Positions 47,184 through 56,678 of a stretch of 64,000 nucleotides of DNA are shown one piece after another. Position numbers and translations under genes: made by a program. Source of the stretch: Vibrio ouci (GTDB lineage: Bacteria; Pseudomonadota; Gammaproteobacteria; Enterobacterales; Vibrionaceae); NCBI RefSeq assembly GCF_004551525.1, contig NZ_SATR01000012.1, forward strand, positions 1-64,000, in the 5' to 3' direction. Below the pieces are notes generated by a model. It ran no database searches, was not told the DNA's origin, and worked only from the letters and a program-made list of their open reading frames with translations. How positions within the stretch are numbered: the stretch's first letter is position 1; each line of letters starts with the position of its first letter.

Positions 47184-47996
47184 TTAGCCTCCGAATAGAC
47201 GTTTAAAGATTCCTTTCTTCTGTTCAGTCAGGAAGCGGAAATCCACTTGCTGGCCAAGCAGGCGCTCAACTGTGTCATCGTAAGCCATACCGGCATCTGA
47301 CTGATCATCAAAGATCACCGGTACGCCTTTGTTTGAAGCGTTCAGAACAGCTTGGCTTTCAGGGATAACACCCAGTAGAGAAATATGTAGAATTTCTTCC
47401 ACGTCTTCAACGCTCAGCATATCACCTTGCGTTACACGTGTTGGGTTGTAACGTGTTAGTAGCAGGTGCTGTCTTACTGGCTCAAGGCCTTCTTCTGCGC
47501 GGCGAGACTTAGAGTCAAGAATGCCAAGGATACGGTCAGAATCGCGTACAGAAGAGACTTCAGGGTTTGTCGTTACGATGGCTTCATCTGCAAAGTATAG
47601 TGCCATTAGCGCGCCTTGCTCGATGCCTGCTGGAGAATCACAGATAACAAAGTCGAAGCCCATTTCGTCAAGTTCATCAAGCACACGACGAACGCCTTCT
47701 TTAGTTAACGCGTCTTTATCACGAGTCTGAGAAGCTGGCAGGATGAATAGGTTTTCTGTGCGCTTGTCTTTGATCATCGCTTGGTTAAGCGTTGCTTCAC
47801 CATTGATAACGTTAACGAAATCGTAAACCACGCGGCGCTCACAACCCATGATCAAATCAAGGTTACGCAGGCCAATATCAAAGTCGATCACTGCCGTCTT
47901 ATTACCCTTCACCGCAAGGCCAGACGCGATAGCTGCGCTTGATGTTGTTTTACCAACACCGCCTTTGCCTGACGTTACAACAATAATGCGTGCCAT
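47184..47996 (-). CDS. minD: Septum site-determining ATPase MinD
   Basis: A 270-residue ParA-like ATPase that recruits MinC to the membrane. The deviant Walker A motif is GKGGVGKTTSS near residue 10, the switch region is FVICDSPAGIEQGAL, and the C-terminal amphipathic membrane-targeting helix is KKGIFKRLFGG. All expected elements are present. It lies between minC (19 bases) and minE (6 bases). Confidence 0.97.
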   Translation of the reverse strand: MARIIVVTSGKGGVGKTTSSAAIASGLAVKGNKTAVIDFDIGLRNLDLIMGCERRVVYDFVNVINGEATLNQAMIKDKRTENLFILPASQTRDKDALTKEGVRRVLDELDEMGFDFVICDSPAGIEQGALMALYFADEAIVTTNPEVSSVRDSDRILGILDSKSRRAEEGLEPVRQHLLLTRYNPTRVTQGDMLSVEDVEEILHISLLGVIPESQAVLNASNKGVPVIFDDQSDAGMAYDDTVERLLGQQVDFRFLTEQKKGIFKRLFGG

Positions 47997-48015
47997 TATG
48001 TGTTCCTTATAATTC

Positions 48016-48678
48016 TTAAATTGTTAATAACTCGAATTTGAGCGAGTCATTGTCCAAACTAAACATGACTTTTTGTTGCCAATACTCTTCGGCAAATTGT
48101 TCTGTTAGCCAATAATGACCAGCGATAGACATTAATTCAGCATTGAGCTTATTGCAGATAATGACTGCATCTTTGTTGCCATTAGCACCAGCAATCGCTC
48201 GGCCACGTAATGTGCCGTGAATATGGATTGAGCCATCAGCGATGACTTCAGCGCCTTCGCTAACATGGTTAAGTACCACTAAGTCAGCGTCTTTCGCATA
48301 AATCTGTTGACCTGAACGTACGGGTGAGCGAACGATTTTGGTCGGTTGCATCTTTGCTGGAGCTTGCGTTGGCGATTTACTTGCAGACATCACGGCAAAT
48401 TTAGCCTCTGATGCCGAGTTTTCAGTTCGTTTGTCTTTACAACCTGTTACGCCAACGGGAATCATTCCAGCCAGAGAAATGCCTTCTTTTAGCCTCGAAA
48501 AGTCGATGTCACCATCCACTTTAGATATATTAATAACAACTGGCGCTTGGGCGAAAAACGCAGGTGCCTGAGTAACCTTTTCTTGTAGGAAATGAATTGA
48601 TTTTTCTACATCGTTGTCAGAAAGGTGTAAAACTGACAAAGTAAAGCTACTGCCTTTTAGGTCTGGGGTATGCGACAT
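48016..48678 (-). CDS. minC: Septum site-determining protein MinC
   Basis: A 220-residue inhibitor of FtsZ assembly. The N-terminal FtsZ-binding domain (residues 1-110) is followed by a basic linker. The C-terminal beta-helix domain contains [27 protein letters not shown], the MinD- and septum-binding part, of which I name only the start [18 protein letters not shown]. It is first in the leftward minCDE operon and divergent from ycgL. Confidence 0.94.
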   Translation of the reverse strand: MSHTPDLKGSSFTLSVLHLSDNDVEKSIHFLQEKVTQAPAFFAQAPVVINISKVDGDIDFSRLKEGISLAGMIPVGVTGCKDKRTENSASEAKFAVMSASKSPTQAPAKMQPTKIVRSPVRSGQQIYAKDADLVVLNHVSEGAEVIADGSIHIHGTLRGRAIAGANGNKDAVIICNKLNAELMSIAGHYWLTEQFAEEYWQQKVMFSLDNDSLKFELLTI

Positions 48679-48837
48679 CTTTACTTACAACCTCTTAAGG
48701 GCGTTGCCTGAGACTAGGGGTATCATGTTATATTCCTAAAATAAGCACAGCAAGCTATCTTGCAATCAATTGACTGTTTTGCTCTCAAAAATGGCAAAAC
48801 GCTAACGTTCCATGAATCAAACGGACAAAGGTTTCCC

Positions 48838-49128
48838 ATGCTTTGTGCAATTTACAAAAGTTCTAAAAAAGAAGGCGCTTACTTATATATCCCTAAAAAG
48901 GATGATTTTTCACAAGTTCCTGACACATTAATGCAGATGTTTGGCAAACCTACTATGGTCATGGTGGTGAAACTTGAAGGGCGTAGCCTGGCACAAGTGG
49001 ATGTAGAAAAAGTTAAACAATCGCTTGAAGATGATGGCTTTTTCCTACAATTACCGCCGCCACCAAAGAATTTACTAGAAGAATACAAAGAGCAAAAACA
49101 AGCTCGTCAGCAATCCGAAGACGAATAA
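48838..49128 (+). CDS. ycgL: YcgL domain-containing protein
   Basis: A 96-residue protein of the YcgL family, whose function is not known. [20 protein letters not shown] begins the family domain, with [17 protein letters not shown] and the conserved end [16 protein letters not shown]. The start at 48838 is taken because the family begins there and AAGG is upstream; frames further upstream do not match. The standard minC-ycgL neighbourhood of gammaproteobacteria is kept. Confidence 0.9.
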   Translation: MLCAIYKSSKKEGAYLYIPKKDDFSQVPDTLMQMFGKPTMVMVVKLEGRSLAQVDVEKVKQSLEDDGFFLQLPPPPKNLLEEYKEQKQARQQSEDE

Positions 49129-49174
49129 CGACTTAAACTCGGATTGTTGCTTACTTTGCTCAAGGAGGGCAAAA

Positions 49175-50140
49175 GTGAAGAAATTATTGTCAGTTGCACT
49201 AGGTCTGGCCATTGCATCCACGGCTTATGCTAACGAAGTTAGTTTTGAGCAGTACATCGAAGGGCTGAAAAAAGAAGCCCGTGAAAAAGGCATCTCCGAG
49301 CAAGTCGTCAAACAAGCTTTTGCCAATGTAGAACACAAACCTCGCGCAGTTAAAGCCGATAATAACCAGCCAGAGAAGCGTTTAACGTTGGATGAATACA
49401 TTCCGCGCGCGGTACCTGATTGGAAAGTGAAGCAAGCCAAGTCGCTCTATAAAGAGCATTACGCAGAGCTGAGCAAAATTGGTGAAGAATACGGGGTACA
49501 GCCAAGATTCATCGTTGCTCTGTGGGGAATTGAAAGTAACTTTGGTCGATTTACCGGTAACTACCCAGTGATCGATGCACTTTCTACCATGGCTTATGAT
49601 GGTCGCCGAGAAGCTTTCTTCCGTAAAGAGACCATGGCGGCATTACAGATCTTAGATGAAGGCCATATCCCTTACGAAGACTTTAAAGGGTCTTGGGCTG
49701 GTGCGATGGGTCAATGCCAATTTATGCCGAGCTCGTTCCTCTCTTTTGCCGCTGATGGTAACGGAGATGGCAAGAAAGATATTTGGAACAGCGAAGCGGA
49801 TGTGTTCGCTTCAGCGGCTAACTATTTGAGTCAGTATGGTTGGAATGACAAGTTCACTTGGGGGCGTCAGGTGAAATTGCCAGCTGGTTTCGACATGAAT
49901 CTAGAAGGACGTGTCGAAGGTAAAGAGAAAACTTTAGCTCAGTGGAACCAACTTGGTATCACTCGTTATGATGGCAGCTCATTGCCGCAGGTCGATGTTG
50001 ATGCCTGGTTGACGGCGCCAGACAATGCGAACGGTCGAGTCTATCTGGTTTACAACAACTACAATGTTCTTATGAAGTGGAATCGCTCTTACTACTTCGC
50101 ACTAGCAGTTAGTCATTTAGCTGATAGAATCACACTATAA
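49175..50140 (+). CDS. Periplasmic lytic murein transglycosylase (MltB-like)
   Basis: A 321-residue exported enzyme that cleaves peptidoglycan glycan chains. The signal peptide KKLLSVALGLAIASTAYA is cleaved after about residue 19. The catalytic glutamate is E120 in ALWGIESNFGRFTG, followed by AGAMGQCQFMPSSFL, a family block. No lipobox, so it is a soluble relative of MltB. The start is GTG with AAGGAGGG just upstream. It follows ycgL by 46 bases and ends in a terminator. Confidence 0.92.
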   Translation: MKKLLSVALGLAIASTAYANEVSFEQYIEGLKKEAREKGISEQVVKQAFANVEHKPRAVKADNNQPEKRLTLDEYIPRAVPDWKVKQAKSLYKEHYAELSKIGEEYGVQPRFIVALWGIESNFGRFTGNYPVIDALSTMAYDGRREAFFRKETMAALQILDEGHIPYEDFKGSWAGAMGQCQFMPSSFLSFAADGNGDGKKDIWNSEADVFASAANYLSQYGWNDKFTWGRQVKLPAGFDMNLEGRVEGKEKTLAQWNQLGITRYDGSSLPQVDVDAWLTAPDNANGRVYLVYNNYNVLMKWNRSYYFALAVSHLADRITL

Positions 50141-50160
50141 GAACCAAACAACGTATTCTG

Positions 50161-50190
50161 AAGGAGCTCAATTGAGCTCCTTTCTTTTTT
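50161..50190 (+). terminator. Terminator after the transglycosylase gene
   Basis: 22-base palindrome AAGGAGCTCAATTGAGCTCC(TT) followed by TCTTTTTT, 20 bases past the stop. Confidence 0.88.
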
Positions 50191-50201
50191 GGGAAACGAT
50201 T

Positions 50202-51143
50202 TTGCTGTCAGAACGCGCGTCACAAATGGTGGTTTTTGCTGCCTTGCTCAAACATAAAAACTTCACTCTTGCAGCGAAAAGCTTAGGAGTGTCGGTTTCA
50301 CATGTCAGTAAGCAGCTTGCTTCGCTAGAGTCTTCGCTGGGGATTCAATTGGTGCAACGAACCACTCGTAGCTTTACCCCAACTGAAGCTGGGCAAGATT
50401 ATTATGAGCACTGCGCCAAGATGGTTGAGATCATCGGCGAAGCTCAGCGCGAGGTAGAGTGCCAAAGAGATGAAGTGGCGGGCTTGGTTAAACTAGGTCT
50501 GTCGCAGTCGTTTGGCACCTTGCATATTATCCCGGCCATTAATGAGTTAAGGGAGCGTTTCCCAAAGCTGCAAGTAGAGCTTCACTTATTTGATTACAAA
50601 GTCGATATGTTGGAGGAGGGGCTCGATCTGTGGATTACCAACAACGAACATCTTCCCGAAGGGTACGTGGCGCAAAGAATTGCGGATTCTCACTTTGTGG
50701 TTGCAGCTTCTCCGGATTATTTAGTCAAGAATACCACCCCCACGCACCCTAATGATCTTGCTGAGCATAACTGTCTTATCTACCGCAGTTGGGAGCGAGA
50801 TTACACCCGATGGGCTTTTTCAAATCATGATGAGCAACTGAACGTTAAAGTGTCTGGTAACTATTCGGTGGATCTGGCTGAAGCTGTGAGAGACGCCGCT
50901 GTATCAGGGTGGGGGATTGCCTACCTCGCGACTTACTTAATCAGAGATGAGTTTAAAAGCGGTCAACTGATTCAGCTTTTTCCTGATTGGTGCGCTTCTC
51001 AGGTGATGCCATTTTATGCGGTTTACCCAAGTCGTCGTTACTTGCCAAAAAAGACCGCGGCTGTGATTGAGTTTATTAAGCAAACCATTGGCACGCCGTG
51101 CTACTGGGACAAGCGATTGAGTCCCTATATTCAGCGCCCGTGA
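50202..51143 (+). CDS. LysR-family transcriptional regulator
   Basis: About 313 residues. The winged helix begins ERASQMVVFAALLKHKNFTLA and continues AAKSLGVSVSHVSKQLASLE. The effector domain follows with the sub-pattern of the CrgA/AaeR-like group, ending near the C-terminus. The start is uncertain: TTG at 50202 with GGGAA upstream is my choice. An earlier TTG (50172) falls inside the preceding terminator and is not credible, and ATG at 50229 would trim the first helix. No target gene is obvious; nupC downstream is separated by 228 bases. Confidence 0.82.
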   Translation: MLSERASQMVVFAALLKHKNFTLAAKSLGVSVSHVSKQLASLESSLGIQLVQRTTRSFTPTEAGQDYYEHCAKMVEIIGEAQREVECQRDEVAGLVKLGLSQSFGTLHIIPAINELRERFPKLQVELHLFDYKVDMLEEGLDLWITNNEHLPEGYVAQRIADSHFVVAASPDYLVKNTTPTHPNDLAEHNCLIYRSWERDYTRWAFSNHDEQLNVKVSGNYSVDLAEAVRDAAVSGWGIAYLATYLIRDEFKSGQLIQLFPDWCASQVMPFYAVYPSRRYLPKKTAAVIEFIKQTIGTPCYWDKRLSPYIQRP

Positions 51144-51294
51144 TCTTAGTGGCAAGCGAAGCGATTATTTCCAAATCCAGAAACATCTTTTCCAATTGGA
51201 AATAATGCCAATAAGCAAACGTTTATATTCAATAAAATCAGTCACTTGATTGCGTGGTTGATTTTTGTTCAATCGAAGATCGCATGAAATTAAC

Positions 51295-51316
51295 AAATGT
51301 GATTTGCATCTCATTT
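51295..51316 (+). promoter_or_regulatory. CRP-like site upstream of nupC
   Basis: AAATGTGATTTGCATCTCATTT matches the CRP consensus TGTGA-N6-TCACA with one mismatch (TCTCA), plus the flanking AAA/TTT. It lies 56 bases before the nupC ATG. In enterobacteria nupC is cAMP-CRP controlled, so the call is reasonable. Confidence 0.6.
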
Positions 51317-51371
51317 TTGATTCTATACACTCCGTCGCCACTCTTGTTCCCCCTTTTGTCGGATTCATTTT

Positions 51372-52571
51372 ATGAACTCAATTCTTGGTATTGTGGCCAT
51401 CCTGTTTGTTGCATGGCTGCTGTCGACTAACCGTAAAAGCATCAACCTAAAAACGGTATCTTTAGCATTTGCTTTGCAGATCTCTTTTGCACTGCTTGTT
51501 CTATATGTACCAGCAGGTAAAGAAGTGCTGAACAGTGTGACTGGCGCTGTATCTAACTTGATCAACTATGGCCAAGAAGGTATTGCATTTCTGTTTGGTG
51601 GCCTAGCGACTGGCGGCTTTACCTTCGCGATCAATGTGTTAGGTATCATCATCTTCTTCTCTGCACTGATTTCAGGTTTGTATCATATTGGTTTAATGCC
51701 AAAGGTGATCAATGTGATCGGTGGTGGTTTGCAAAGGCTACTAGGCATTGGCCGCGCAGAGTCACTGTCTGCAACTGCGAATATTTTCGTTGGTATGATT
51801 GAAGCGCCATTGGTTGTAAAGCCATACCTAAAACACATGACGGACTCTCAGTTCTTTGCTGTGATGGTAGGCGGTCTTGCTTCTGTAGCTGGTGGCACGC
51901 TGGTGGGTTACGCGTCGTTGGGTGTTGACCTTAACTTCCTAATTGCCGCGGCATTTATGTCGGCGCCAGCTGGCCTGTTGATGGCGAAAATCATGGTGCC
52001 AGAAACCGAAGAGATTGACACAACTACTGAGCTAGATAACGTTGAAATGCCACGTGCAACCAACGTAGTTGAAGCGATGGCTGATGGTGCAATGTCTGGT
52101 CTGCGTATTGCCGTAGCGGTAGGCGCAACACTGCTAGCGTTTATCAGTGTGATTGCGATGCTAAACGGCATGCTCGGTTGGCTAGGTAGTCTAATGGGGA
52201 TGGAGCTGAGCTTTGAGCTTATCCTAGGTTACCTTTTTGCTCCTGTTGCATGGCTACTGGGTATCCCTTGGTCTGAAGCGATTACTGCGGGTTCTCTGAT
52301 TGGTAACAAGATCGTTGTGAATGAATTTGTTGCCTTCATTCAATTGATGGATGTGAAAGCTCAGCTAAGCACTCACTCGCAAGCGATTGTTACTTTTGCA
52401 CTGTGTGGTTTCGCTAACATCTCCACTATGGCTATGCTGATTGGCGGTCTAGGTAGCGTTGTTCCTGAAAAGCGCCCATTCATCTCTAAATATGGCTTCC
52501 GCGCTATTGCAGCAGGTGTTATGGCGAACCTGATGAGCGCATCTATTGCTGGTGTAATCCTTAGTCTGTAA
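51372..52571 (+). CDS. nupC: NupC-family nucleoside transporter
   Basis: A 399-residue inner-membrane concentrative nucleoside transporter. Hydrophobic segments are spread across the whole length (VAILFVAWLLSTNR, LFGGLATGGFTFAINVLGII). The family blocks are GRAESLSATANIFVGMIEAP, EFVAFIQLMDVKAQLS and CGFANISTMAMLIGGLG, which form the nucleoside and sodium/proton sites. The start codon is preceded by GGATTCATTTT (weak). A CRP-like site lies 56 bases upstream and a copy of the 103-bp repeat 14 bases downstream. Confidence 0.93.
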   Translation: MNSILGIVAILFVAWLLSTNRKSINLKTVSLAFALQISFALLVLYVPAGKEVLNSVTGAVSNLINYGQEGIAFLFGGLATGGFTFAINVLGIIIFFSALISGLYHIGLMPKVINVIGGGLQRLLGIGRAESLSATANIFVGMIEAPLVVKPYLKHMTDSQFFAVMVGGLASVAGGTLVGYASLGVDLNFLIAAAFMSAPAGLLMAKIMVPETEEIDTTTELDNVEMPRATNVVEAMADGAMSGLRIAVAVGATLLAFISVIAMLNGMLGWLGSLMGMELSFELILGYLFAPVAWLLGIPWSEAITAGSLIGNKIVVNEFVAFIQLMDVKAQLSTHSQAIVTFALCGFANISTMAMLIGGLGSVVPEKRPFISKYGFRAIAAGVMANLMSASIAGVILSL

Positions 52572-52584
52572 GAATTCTCAAACT

Positions 52585-52687
52585 GTCACTCCATAGAGCG
52601 ACGAAGGAGAGAGTAGGGAATCTCATAAAGTAAAAGGCTCGCTTTAAGGGATCCCCAATTCATTCGTTCCTCATTCTTGAGGATGAC
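52585..52687. repeat. Fourth copy of the ~103-bp palindromic repeat
   Basis: Begins GTCACTCCATAGAGCGACGA and ends CATTCTTGAGGATGAC, the same ends as the units at 46.5-46.85 kb. The middle differs (TCATAAAGTAAAAGGCTCGC), while the palindromic arms GTAGGGAATC and GATCCCCAA are kept. It lies 14 bases after nupC, again 3' of a highly expressed gene and before a min/folD-type terminator. Confidence 0.85.
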
Positions 52688-52712
52688 AGTGCGTTTACTG
52701 AAAACTAAAAAG

Positions 52713-52742
52713 GGTTGATGTCTTTAAACATCAACCTTTTTT
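52713..52742 (-). terminator. folD terminator
   Basis: 9-bp stem GGTTGATGT / ACATCAACC with A and T runs at both sides, 24 bases beyond the folD stop. Usable from both strands. Confidence 0.85.
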
Positions 52743-52765
52743 ATTGGTGCGAAGCGTTGTGAGTT

Positions 52766-53626
52766 CTACTTGTTAGTATGGAACTGCTCACAAGCTAGCA
52801 TAGTGTTTTCAATCAAGCTCGCGACTGTCATTGGGCCTACACCGCCCGGTACAGGAGTAATGAAGCTTGCGTTCTCTTTTGCTACTTCGTAGTCCACATC
52901 ACCGACCAGCTTGCCTGACTCTAAGCGGTTAATACCTACATCGACTACAACTGCGCCTTTCTTAATCCAGTTACCTGGAATAAAGTTTGGTTTACCAACC
53001 GCGACAACCACAAGGTCTGCTTGGCGTACGTGGCCTTCTAGATCTTTAGTAAAGCGGTGGCACGTTGTGGTTGTACAACCAGCTAGCAGAAGCTCAAGTG
53101 TCATAGGGCGACCAACAATGTTAGAAGCGCCAACGACCACTGCGTGTTTACCACGAAGGTCAATGTTGTAACGATCAAGTAGTGTGATAATACCCTTTGG
53201 CGTGCATGAACGTAGCTTTGGAATACGCTGCGCTAGGCGGCCAACGTTGTATGGGTGGAAACCATCAACGTCTTTTTCTGGGTGGATACGCTCTAGTACG
53301 TGTGTTGCATCGATGCCCGCAGGAAGCGGTAACTGAACTAAAATACCGTCAATTTCATCATCGTTATTGAGTTCATCAATAAGAGCAAGCAGCGTCTCTT
53401 CTGTTGTGTCCGCTGGAAGATCAAATGACTTTGAAATAAAGCCCACTTCCTCACAAGCGCGTCGCTTACTTCCTACATACACCTGAGATGCAGGGTCTTC
53501 ACCAACTAAAACAACCGCAAGTCCCGGAGCGCGAAGTCCCGCTTCTTTACGAGCTTTAACGCGTGCTGCTACTTCTGAACGAACGGTTTGGGAAATAAGA
53601 GTTCCGTCAATATTTTGAGCTGTCAT
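52766..53626 (-). CDS. folD: Bifunctional methylenetetrahydrofolate dehydrogenase / methenyltetrahydrofolate cyclohydrolase
   Basis: A 286-residue one-carbon enzyme interconverting 5,10-methylene-, methenyl- and 10-formyl-tetrahydrofolate with NADP. The active-site lysine is in [19 protein letters not shown] and the FolD signature [13 protein letters not shown] are present, as are the NADP segment [13 protein letters not shown] and the end [15 protein letters not shown]. The start at 53626 (TAAGGT upstream) is chosen over an upstream in-frame candidate at 53701. Confidence 0.96.
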   Translation of the reverse strand: MTAQNIDGTLISQTVRSEVAARVKARKEAGLRAPGLAVVLVGEDPASQVYVGSKRRACEEVGFISKSFDLPADTTEETLLALIDELNNDDEIDGILVQLPLPAGIDATHVLERIHPEKDVDGFHPYNVGRLAQRIPKLRSCTPKGIITLLDRYNIDLRGKHAVVVGASNIVGRPMTLELLLAGCTTTTCHRFTKDLEGHVRQADLVVVAVGKPNFIPGNWIKKGAVVVDVGINRLESGKLVGDVDYEVAKENASFITPVPGGVGPMTVASLIENTMLACEQFHTNK

Positions 53627-53827
53627 GACATACCTTAAGAATTTATAGCGACTTATTTGCAGCGCATTGTCGCAAATTATTTGACGAACATCTATAAGCA
53701 AACGTTTGCTTTGTGGTGTTTTTAATCAAAATAGAGTTCTGTGACCTTTTTTTAGTCAATCAGATCATAATGTTAAACAAAGCCCTTGTTTTAACGGCTC
53801 ATCCTCGTATAATCCTGTCCCTGTAGC

Positions 53828-53904
53828 GCGCCCTTAGCTCAGCTGGATAGAGCACGTCCCTTCTAAGGATGTGGTCATAGGTTCGAATCCTATAGGGCGT
53901 GCCA
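53828..53904 (+). tRNA. tRNA-Arg (anticodon UCU)
   Basis: 77 bases. Acceptor stem GCGCCCT/AGGGCGT, with a G-U pair at the base. The D arm is GCTCAGCTGGATAGAGC, the anticodon loop CTTCTAA gives UCU, and the T arm is AGGTTCGAATCCT. CCA is encoded. Confidence 0.96.
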
Positions 53905-53917
53905 TTTTTTTAGAAAG

Positions 53918-53949
53918 CCCCGGTAACTCTTAGAGTTGCCGGGGTTTTT
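53918..53949 (+). terminator. tRNA-Arg terminator
   Basis: Stem CCCCGGTAACTCT / AGAGTTGCCGGGG (one T-G pair) followed by TTTTT, 14 bases after the tRNA. Confidence 0.85.
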
Positions 53950-54238
53950 GCTTTTCTGCTGCTCTCCCGAGCATTCCATTTAGCTTGCCCCTGTCTGTTT
54001 TATGAACAAAATGGTCGCGTTTTCTTTATGTCTTTCTTTTTAGTATTCTCAGTGTGAATTTTTTCAGGGTCGTGAAATTGATTTTAACTATATGAATATA
54101 AAGGAATAGTTATCTTTTTATATTGATTGATTTGTAAACTCCTTCTCTCTTGTGTATCTAGAACATCGAACAGATAAGGCTGTTGGCGATTGGCTTTCAC
54201 CTTGTCTCACTCTTAGAGAAGGCGATAGATACAAATAG
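53950..54238. other. AT-rich intergenic region
   Basis: No gene seen. It should contain the promoter of the pseudo-receiver gene; the RBS AGAAGG lies about 22 bases before its ATG and is not well placed. Nothing else was identified. Confidence 0.4.
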
Positions 54239-55867
54239 ATGGCTGGCAATTTAGATTTAAGAAATAAGCGAATATTGATCGTTGAAGAAAACAGCATGCT
54301 TTCTTCGTCAATTAAAAACATGCTGAAAAAAATGGGTGGCGCAGAGGACAAAGTGCATAAGGCACAAAACGTCGTTACCTACCGACAGTTGATTAACCAA
54401 TATTCGTTTGACGTGATCATTTGCTCATACATGAGCCAGAAACGTGTCGTGGGCGCTAAGTATTTCTTCCTCTATCAGCAAAGCCGATCATTTTCGCGTG
54501 ATTGCTCGTTTGTCATGATCGCTAACAGCAGTGATGAAGCGCAGCTCAAAGAAGTGCAGGAGCTTGAACCTGACAACATTCTTGGTCATCCCTTCAACTA
54601 TATTCAGCTTAAGCAGACCGTGTCAGTCAGTTTGCTGAAACGCGATATTCTGACTGCGGTGCATAAACATCTGGTCTTGGGTTACTTTGAGAGCGTGATG
54701 AATATTTGCGATGCTCAATTAAAGCGTAAAGGGGAGAAATGGTTCGGCTGTCATAAAGTCGTGGTTGATTACTATGCCGAGCAAAACAATTACGGTGCTG
54801 CGTTTGAAGTTTTAGAACGTCTTCATCAGCAAGTTAAGCACCCTTGGCCCTTGATAAAGCAAATCACCCTTCACCTTCAGATAGGAAATGATGATAAAGC
54901 GCTGGCTTTGGCTCATGAGTATGAGCTATTAGGCTACCCTGAAGATCCTATCGTCTCACAGATTACGGCATACCAATCGCTGCTTGATAGCAATGTGGAG
55001 CGTGCGGTCACTGTGATGAGCAATTTATGTCAGCGTTTCCCTCATAGGGTAGAACTTACGATTAACTGCTCAATGCTTCATGTAGGAGTAGGAGAGTATC
55101 ATAAAGCGCTGTGCTGCCTTGCGAAGGCTGACGACGACGCGATTGTGAGTGATGCTCAGCGGATTGAAATTGAAGAGCTGCGACTGTTTCTCGATCTTAT
55201 CATTGCTTTTCAAATAAAAGGCAAGCTGAACCCTGCTAGCTTGAAAGCGACGCTCAATCAGATCCTCGTGCTTGCACAGCCATCGGTCATTGATTCACGT
55301 AAGGTGACGAAAGGGCTTTATCAGCTGTTGCTGCAGATGAACAGTTGTAACCCAGTATACTCTCCAAAACGCCTCGATGTTTTGTATGCACAGACACATT
55401 GGCAACATCGTAAATTAATCCTTATTGCGGTTGCGCTGCACATTGGATGTTTGGGTTTAGTTCAGCAATGGGTGCCAGGGTTGCAGCAACAAAATGTCTC
55501 AAAGAAGAGTCTAGCAGCGGCGGTTAATGGGTTGATCTTAAAACGGGTTGATGCACGTCTTGCGAGTAAGTTGGATGCGATAAAGATTGCGCGTGCTAAG
55601 GAGTCATCTGGCAGTATGGTGGATTCATTGGCGATCAAAGCGAAAGAAGCGCCATATTATATTAATCACCATTCGCATTTTATTAATGCAATGCTTAAAT
55701 ATAACGTTGCGGACCACCCAGACCGTCAGTCTCTTGAACAGCAGTTTACGGCTAGCATTGATATTGTTATCGCGAACTTAATGAAACAGGACCCAATGCA
55801 CCCTAAGGTCAATAAAATCCTCCAAGCGAAGCAGATAGTGGAACAACGATTGGCGAGTTTTGCATAA
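54239..55867 (+). CDS. Response-regulator-like protein with degenerate receiver domain
   Basis: A 542-residue protein. The first ~130 residues have the CheY fold (RILIVEENSMLSSSIKNMLK, acidic pair E16-E17). The phosphorylated aspartate is replaced by serine 63 in DVIICSYMSQ, and the usual KPF is HPF (GHPFN). It is therefore a pseudo-receiver that cannot be phosphorylated in the ordinary way. The rest, to residue ~540, is helical with TPR-like segments (YYAEQNNYGAAFEVLERLHQ). It may be a scaffold or an atypical signal receiver. No output DNA-binding domain is visible. Confidence 0.75.
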   Translation: MAGNLDLRNKRILIVEENSMLSSSIKNMLKKMGGAEDKVHKAQNVVTYRQLINQYSFDVIICSYMSQKRVVGAKYFFLYQQSRSFSRDCSFVMIANSSDEAQLKEVQELEPDNILGHPFNYIQLKQTVSVSLLKRDILTAVHKHLVLGYFESVMNICDAQLKRKGEKWFGCHKVVVDYYAEQNNYGAAFEVLERLHQQVKHPWPLIKQITLHLQIGNDDKALALAHEYELLGYPEDPIVSQITAYQSLLDSNVERAVTVMSNLCQRFPHRVELTINCSMLHVGVGEYHKALCCLAKADDDAIVSDAQRIEIEELRLFLDLIIAFQIKGKLNPASLKATLNQILVLAQPSVIDSRKVTKGLYQLLLQMNSCNPVYSPKRLDVLYAQTHWQHRKLILIAVALHIGCLGLVQQWVPGLQQQNVSKKSLAAAVNGLILKRVDARLASKLDAIKIARAKESSGSMVDSLAIKAKEAPYYINHHSHFINAMLKYNVADHPDRQSLEQQFTASIDIVIANLMKQDPMHPKVNKILQAKQIVEQRLASFA

Positions 55868-56017
55868 ATTAATTATAGATTTGAGCTCTAGATAGCAGAG
55901 TTAGTGAATATGCGGTTGCTTGATGGCTGTACTTAAAGGCTGCTTTTCGGTAGCATGTCGTTCCCCGATCGAATGTGATTTGACCAAGTTCTTACCGAGT
56001 ACCCATCTTTAGTAAAT

Positions 56018-56629
56018 ATGCGCAGTATCCATACTAAAATTAAACCTGAGTTTGAACCTCTACTGGCTGAACTCGCTCTTCATGCTTTGCTCCATTTGCG
56101 CACCAATCATACTGGTAAAGTACTGTCGAGAAAGTCTCGCTCAGATGTTAACGATATCCTGTCTGCTTGGTTAAACAAGGCAGCCAACAGTAAAAAATAC
56201 AAGCCATTTAAGAAGAAAGTGCGTTCGCTGGTGAGTCACGCTCGAGCGCAGAGCTTAGACATTGAGTCAATGCTGGACAATCTTCTCACACCTGTTGAAG
56301 GTGATGAGCTGCCGCATTTGGACAGTTTTTTACTCTTGGTCAATATGCTTGAAAAAGAGTTAAACACGACCGTCTTGGTATCAAGCCCAGAAAAAGTCGA
56401 TTTGCAGCATAACAGCAAAGGGTGTTTATTGTGTGTCTTGTCGCAAGACTTAAACGCGCACTTTAACAACCGTAATCGTCTTGTTGCCGATATTTCGATG
56501 CTATTTCGCGGCACGCACGGTGAAAGGCATAGTTTCTTACGCACAATTTACTCTTCTTCGCTTTTTGATCACAAGGTTGAATTTGAAGATGGCGATTTTG
56601 TTCGAATCTCACTGGGTCTGCGAAAATAA
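56018..56629 (+). CDS. DUF2913 family protein
   Basis: A 203-residue soluble protein starting MRSIHTKIKPEFEPLLAELA, with ALHALLHLRTN following. I recognise the DUF2913 family found mainly in vibrios, without known function. A basic stretch (KKYKPFKKKVRSLVSHARAQ) and an acidic C-terminus are visible; no nuclease or helix-turn-helix motif is clear. It lies 150 bases after the pseudo-receiver gene and before a shared terminator with the convergent chemoreceptor gene. Confidence 0.65.
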   Translation: MRSIHTKIKPEFEPLLAELALHALLHLRTNHTGKVLSRKSRSDVNDILSAWLNKAANSKKYKPFKKKVRSLVSHARAQSLDIESMLDNLLTPVEGDELPHLDSFLLLVNMLEKELNTTVLVSSPEKVDLQHNSKGCLLCVLSQDLNAHFNNRNRLVADISMLFRGTHGERHSFLRTIYSSSLFDHKVEFEDGDFVRISLGLRK

Positions 56630-56647
56630 CGTGATTCAGCAGAAATA

Positions 56648-56674
56648 AAAAAAGTGGCGCAAGGCCACTTTTTT
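56648..56674. terminator. Bidirectional terminator between DUF2913 and the chemoreceptor
   Basis: 10-11-bp stem AAAAAAGTGGC / GCCACTTTTTT with loop GCAAG, between convergent genes. Confidence 0.88.
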
Positions 56675-56678
56675 CGTT

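Noticed and set aside
46795..47187. Plus-strand 130-codon frame across the repeat and minE
   Set aside because: It runs antisense through minE and through a repeat unit and has no ribosome site.
50172..50201. TTG 50172 as the start of the LysR gene
   Set aside because: It falls in the arm of the upstream terminator and would add residues not seen in LysR proteins.
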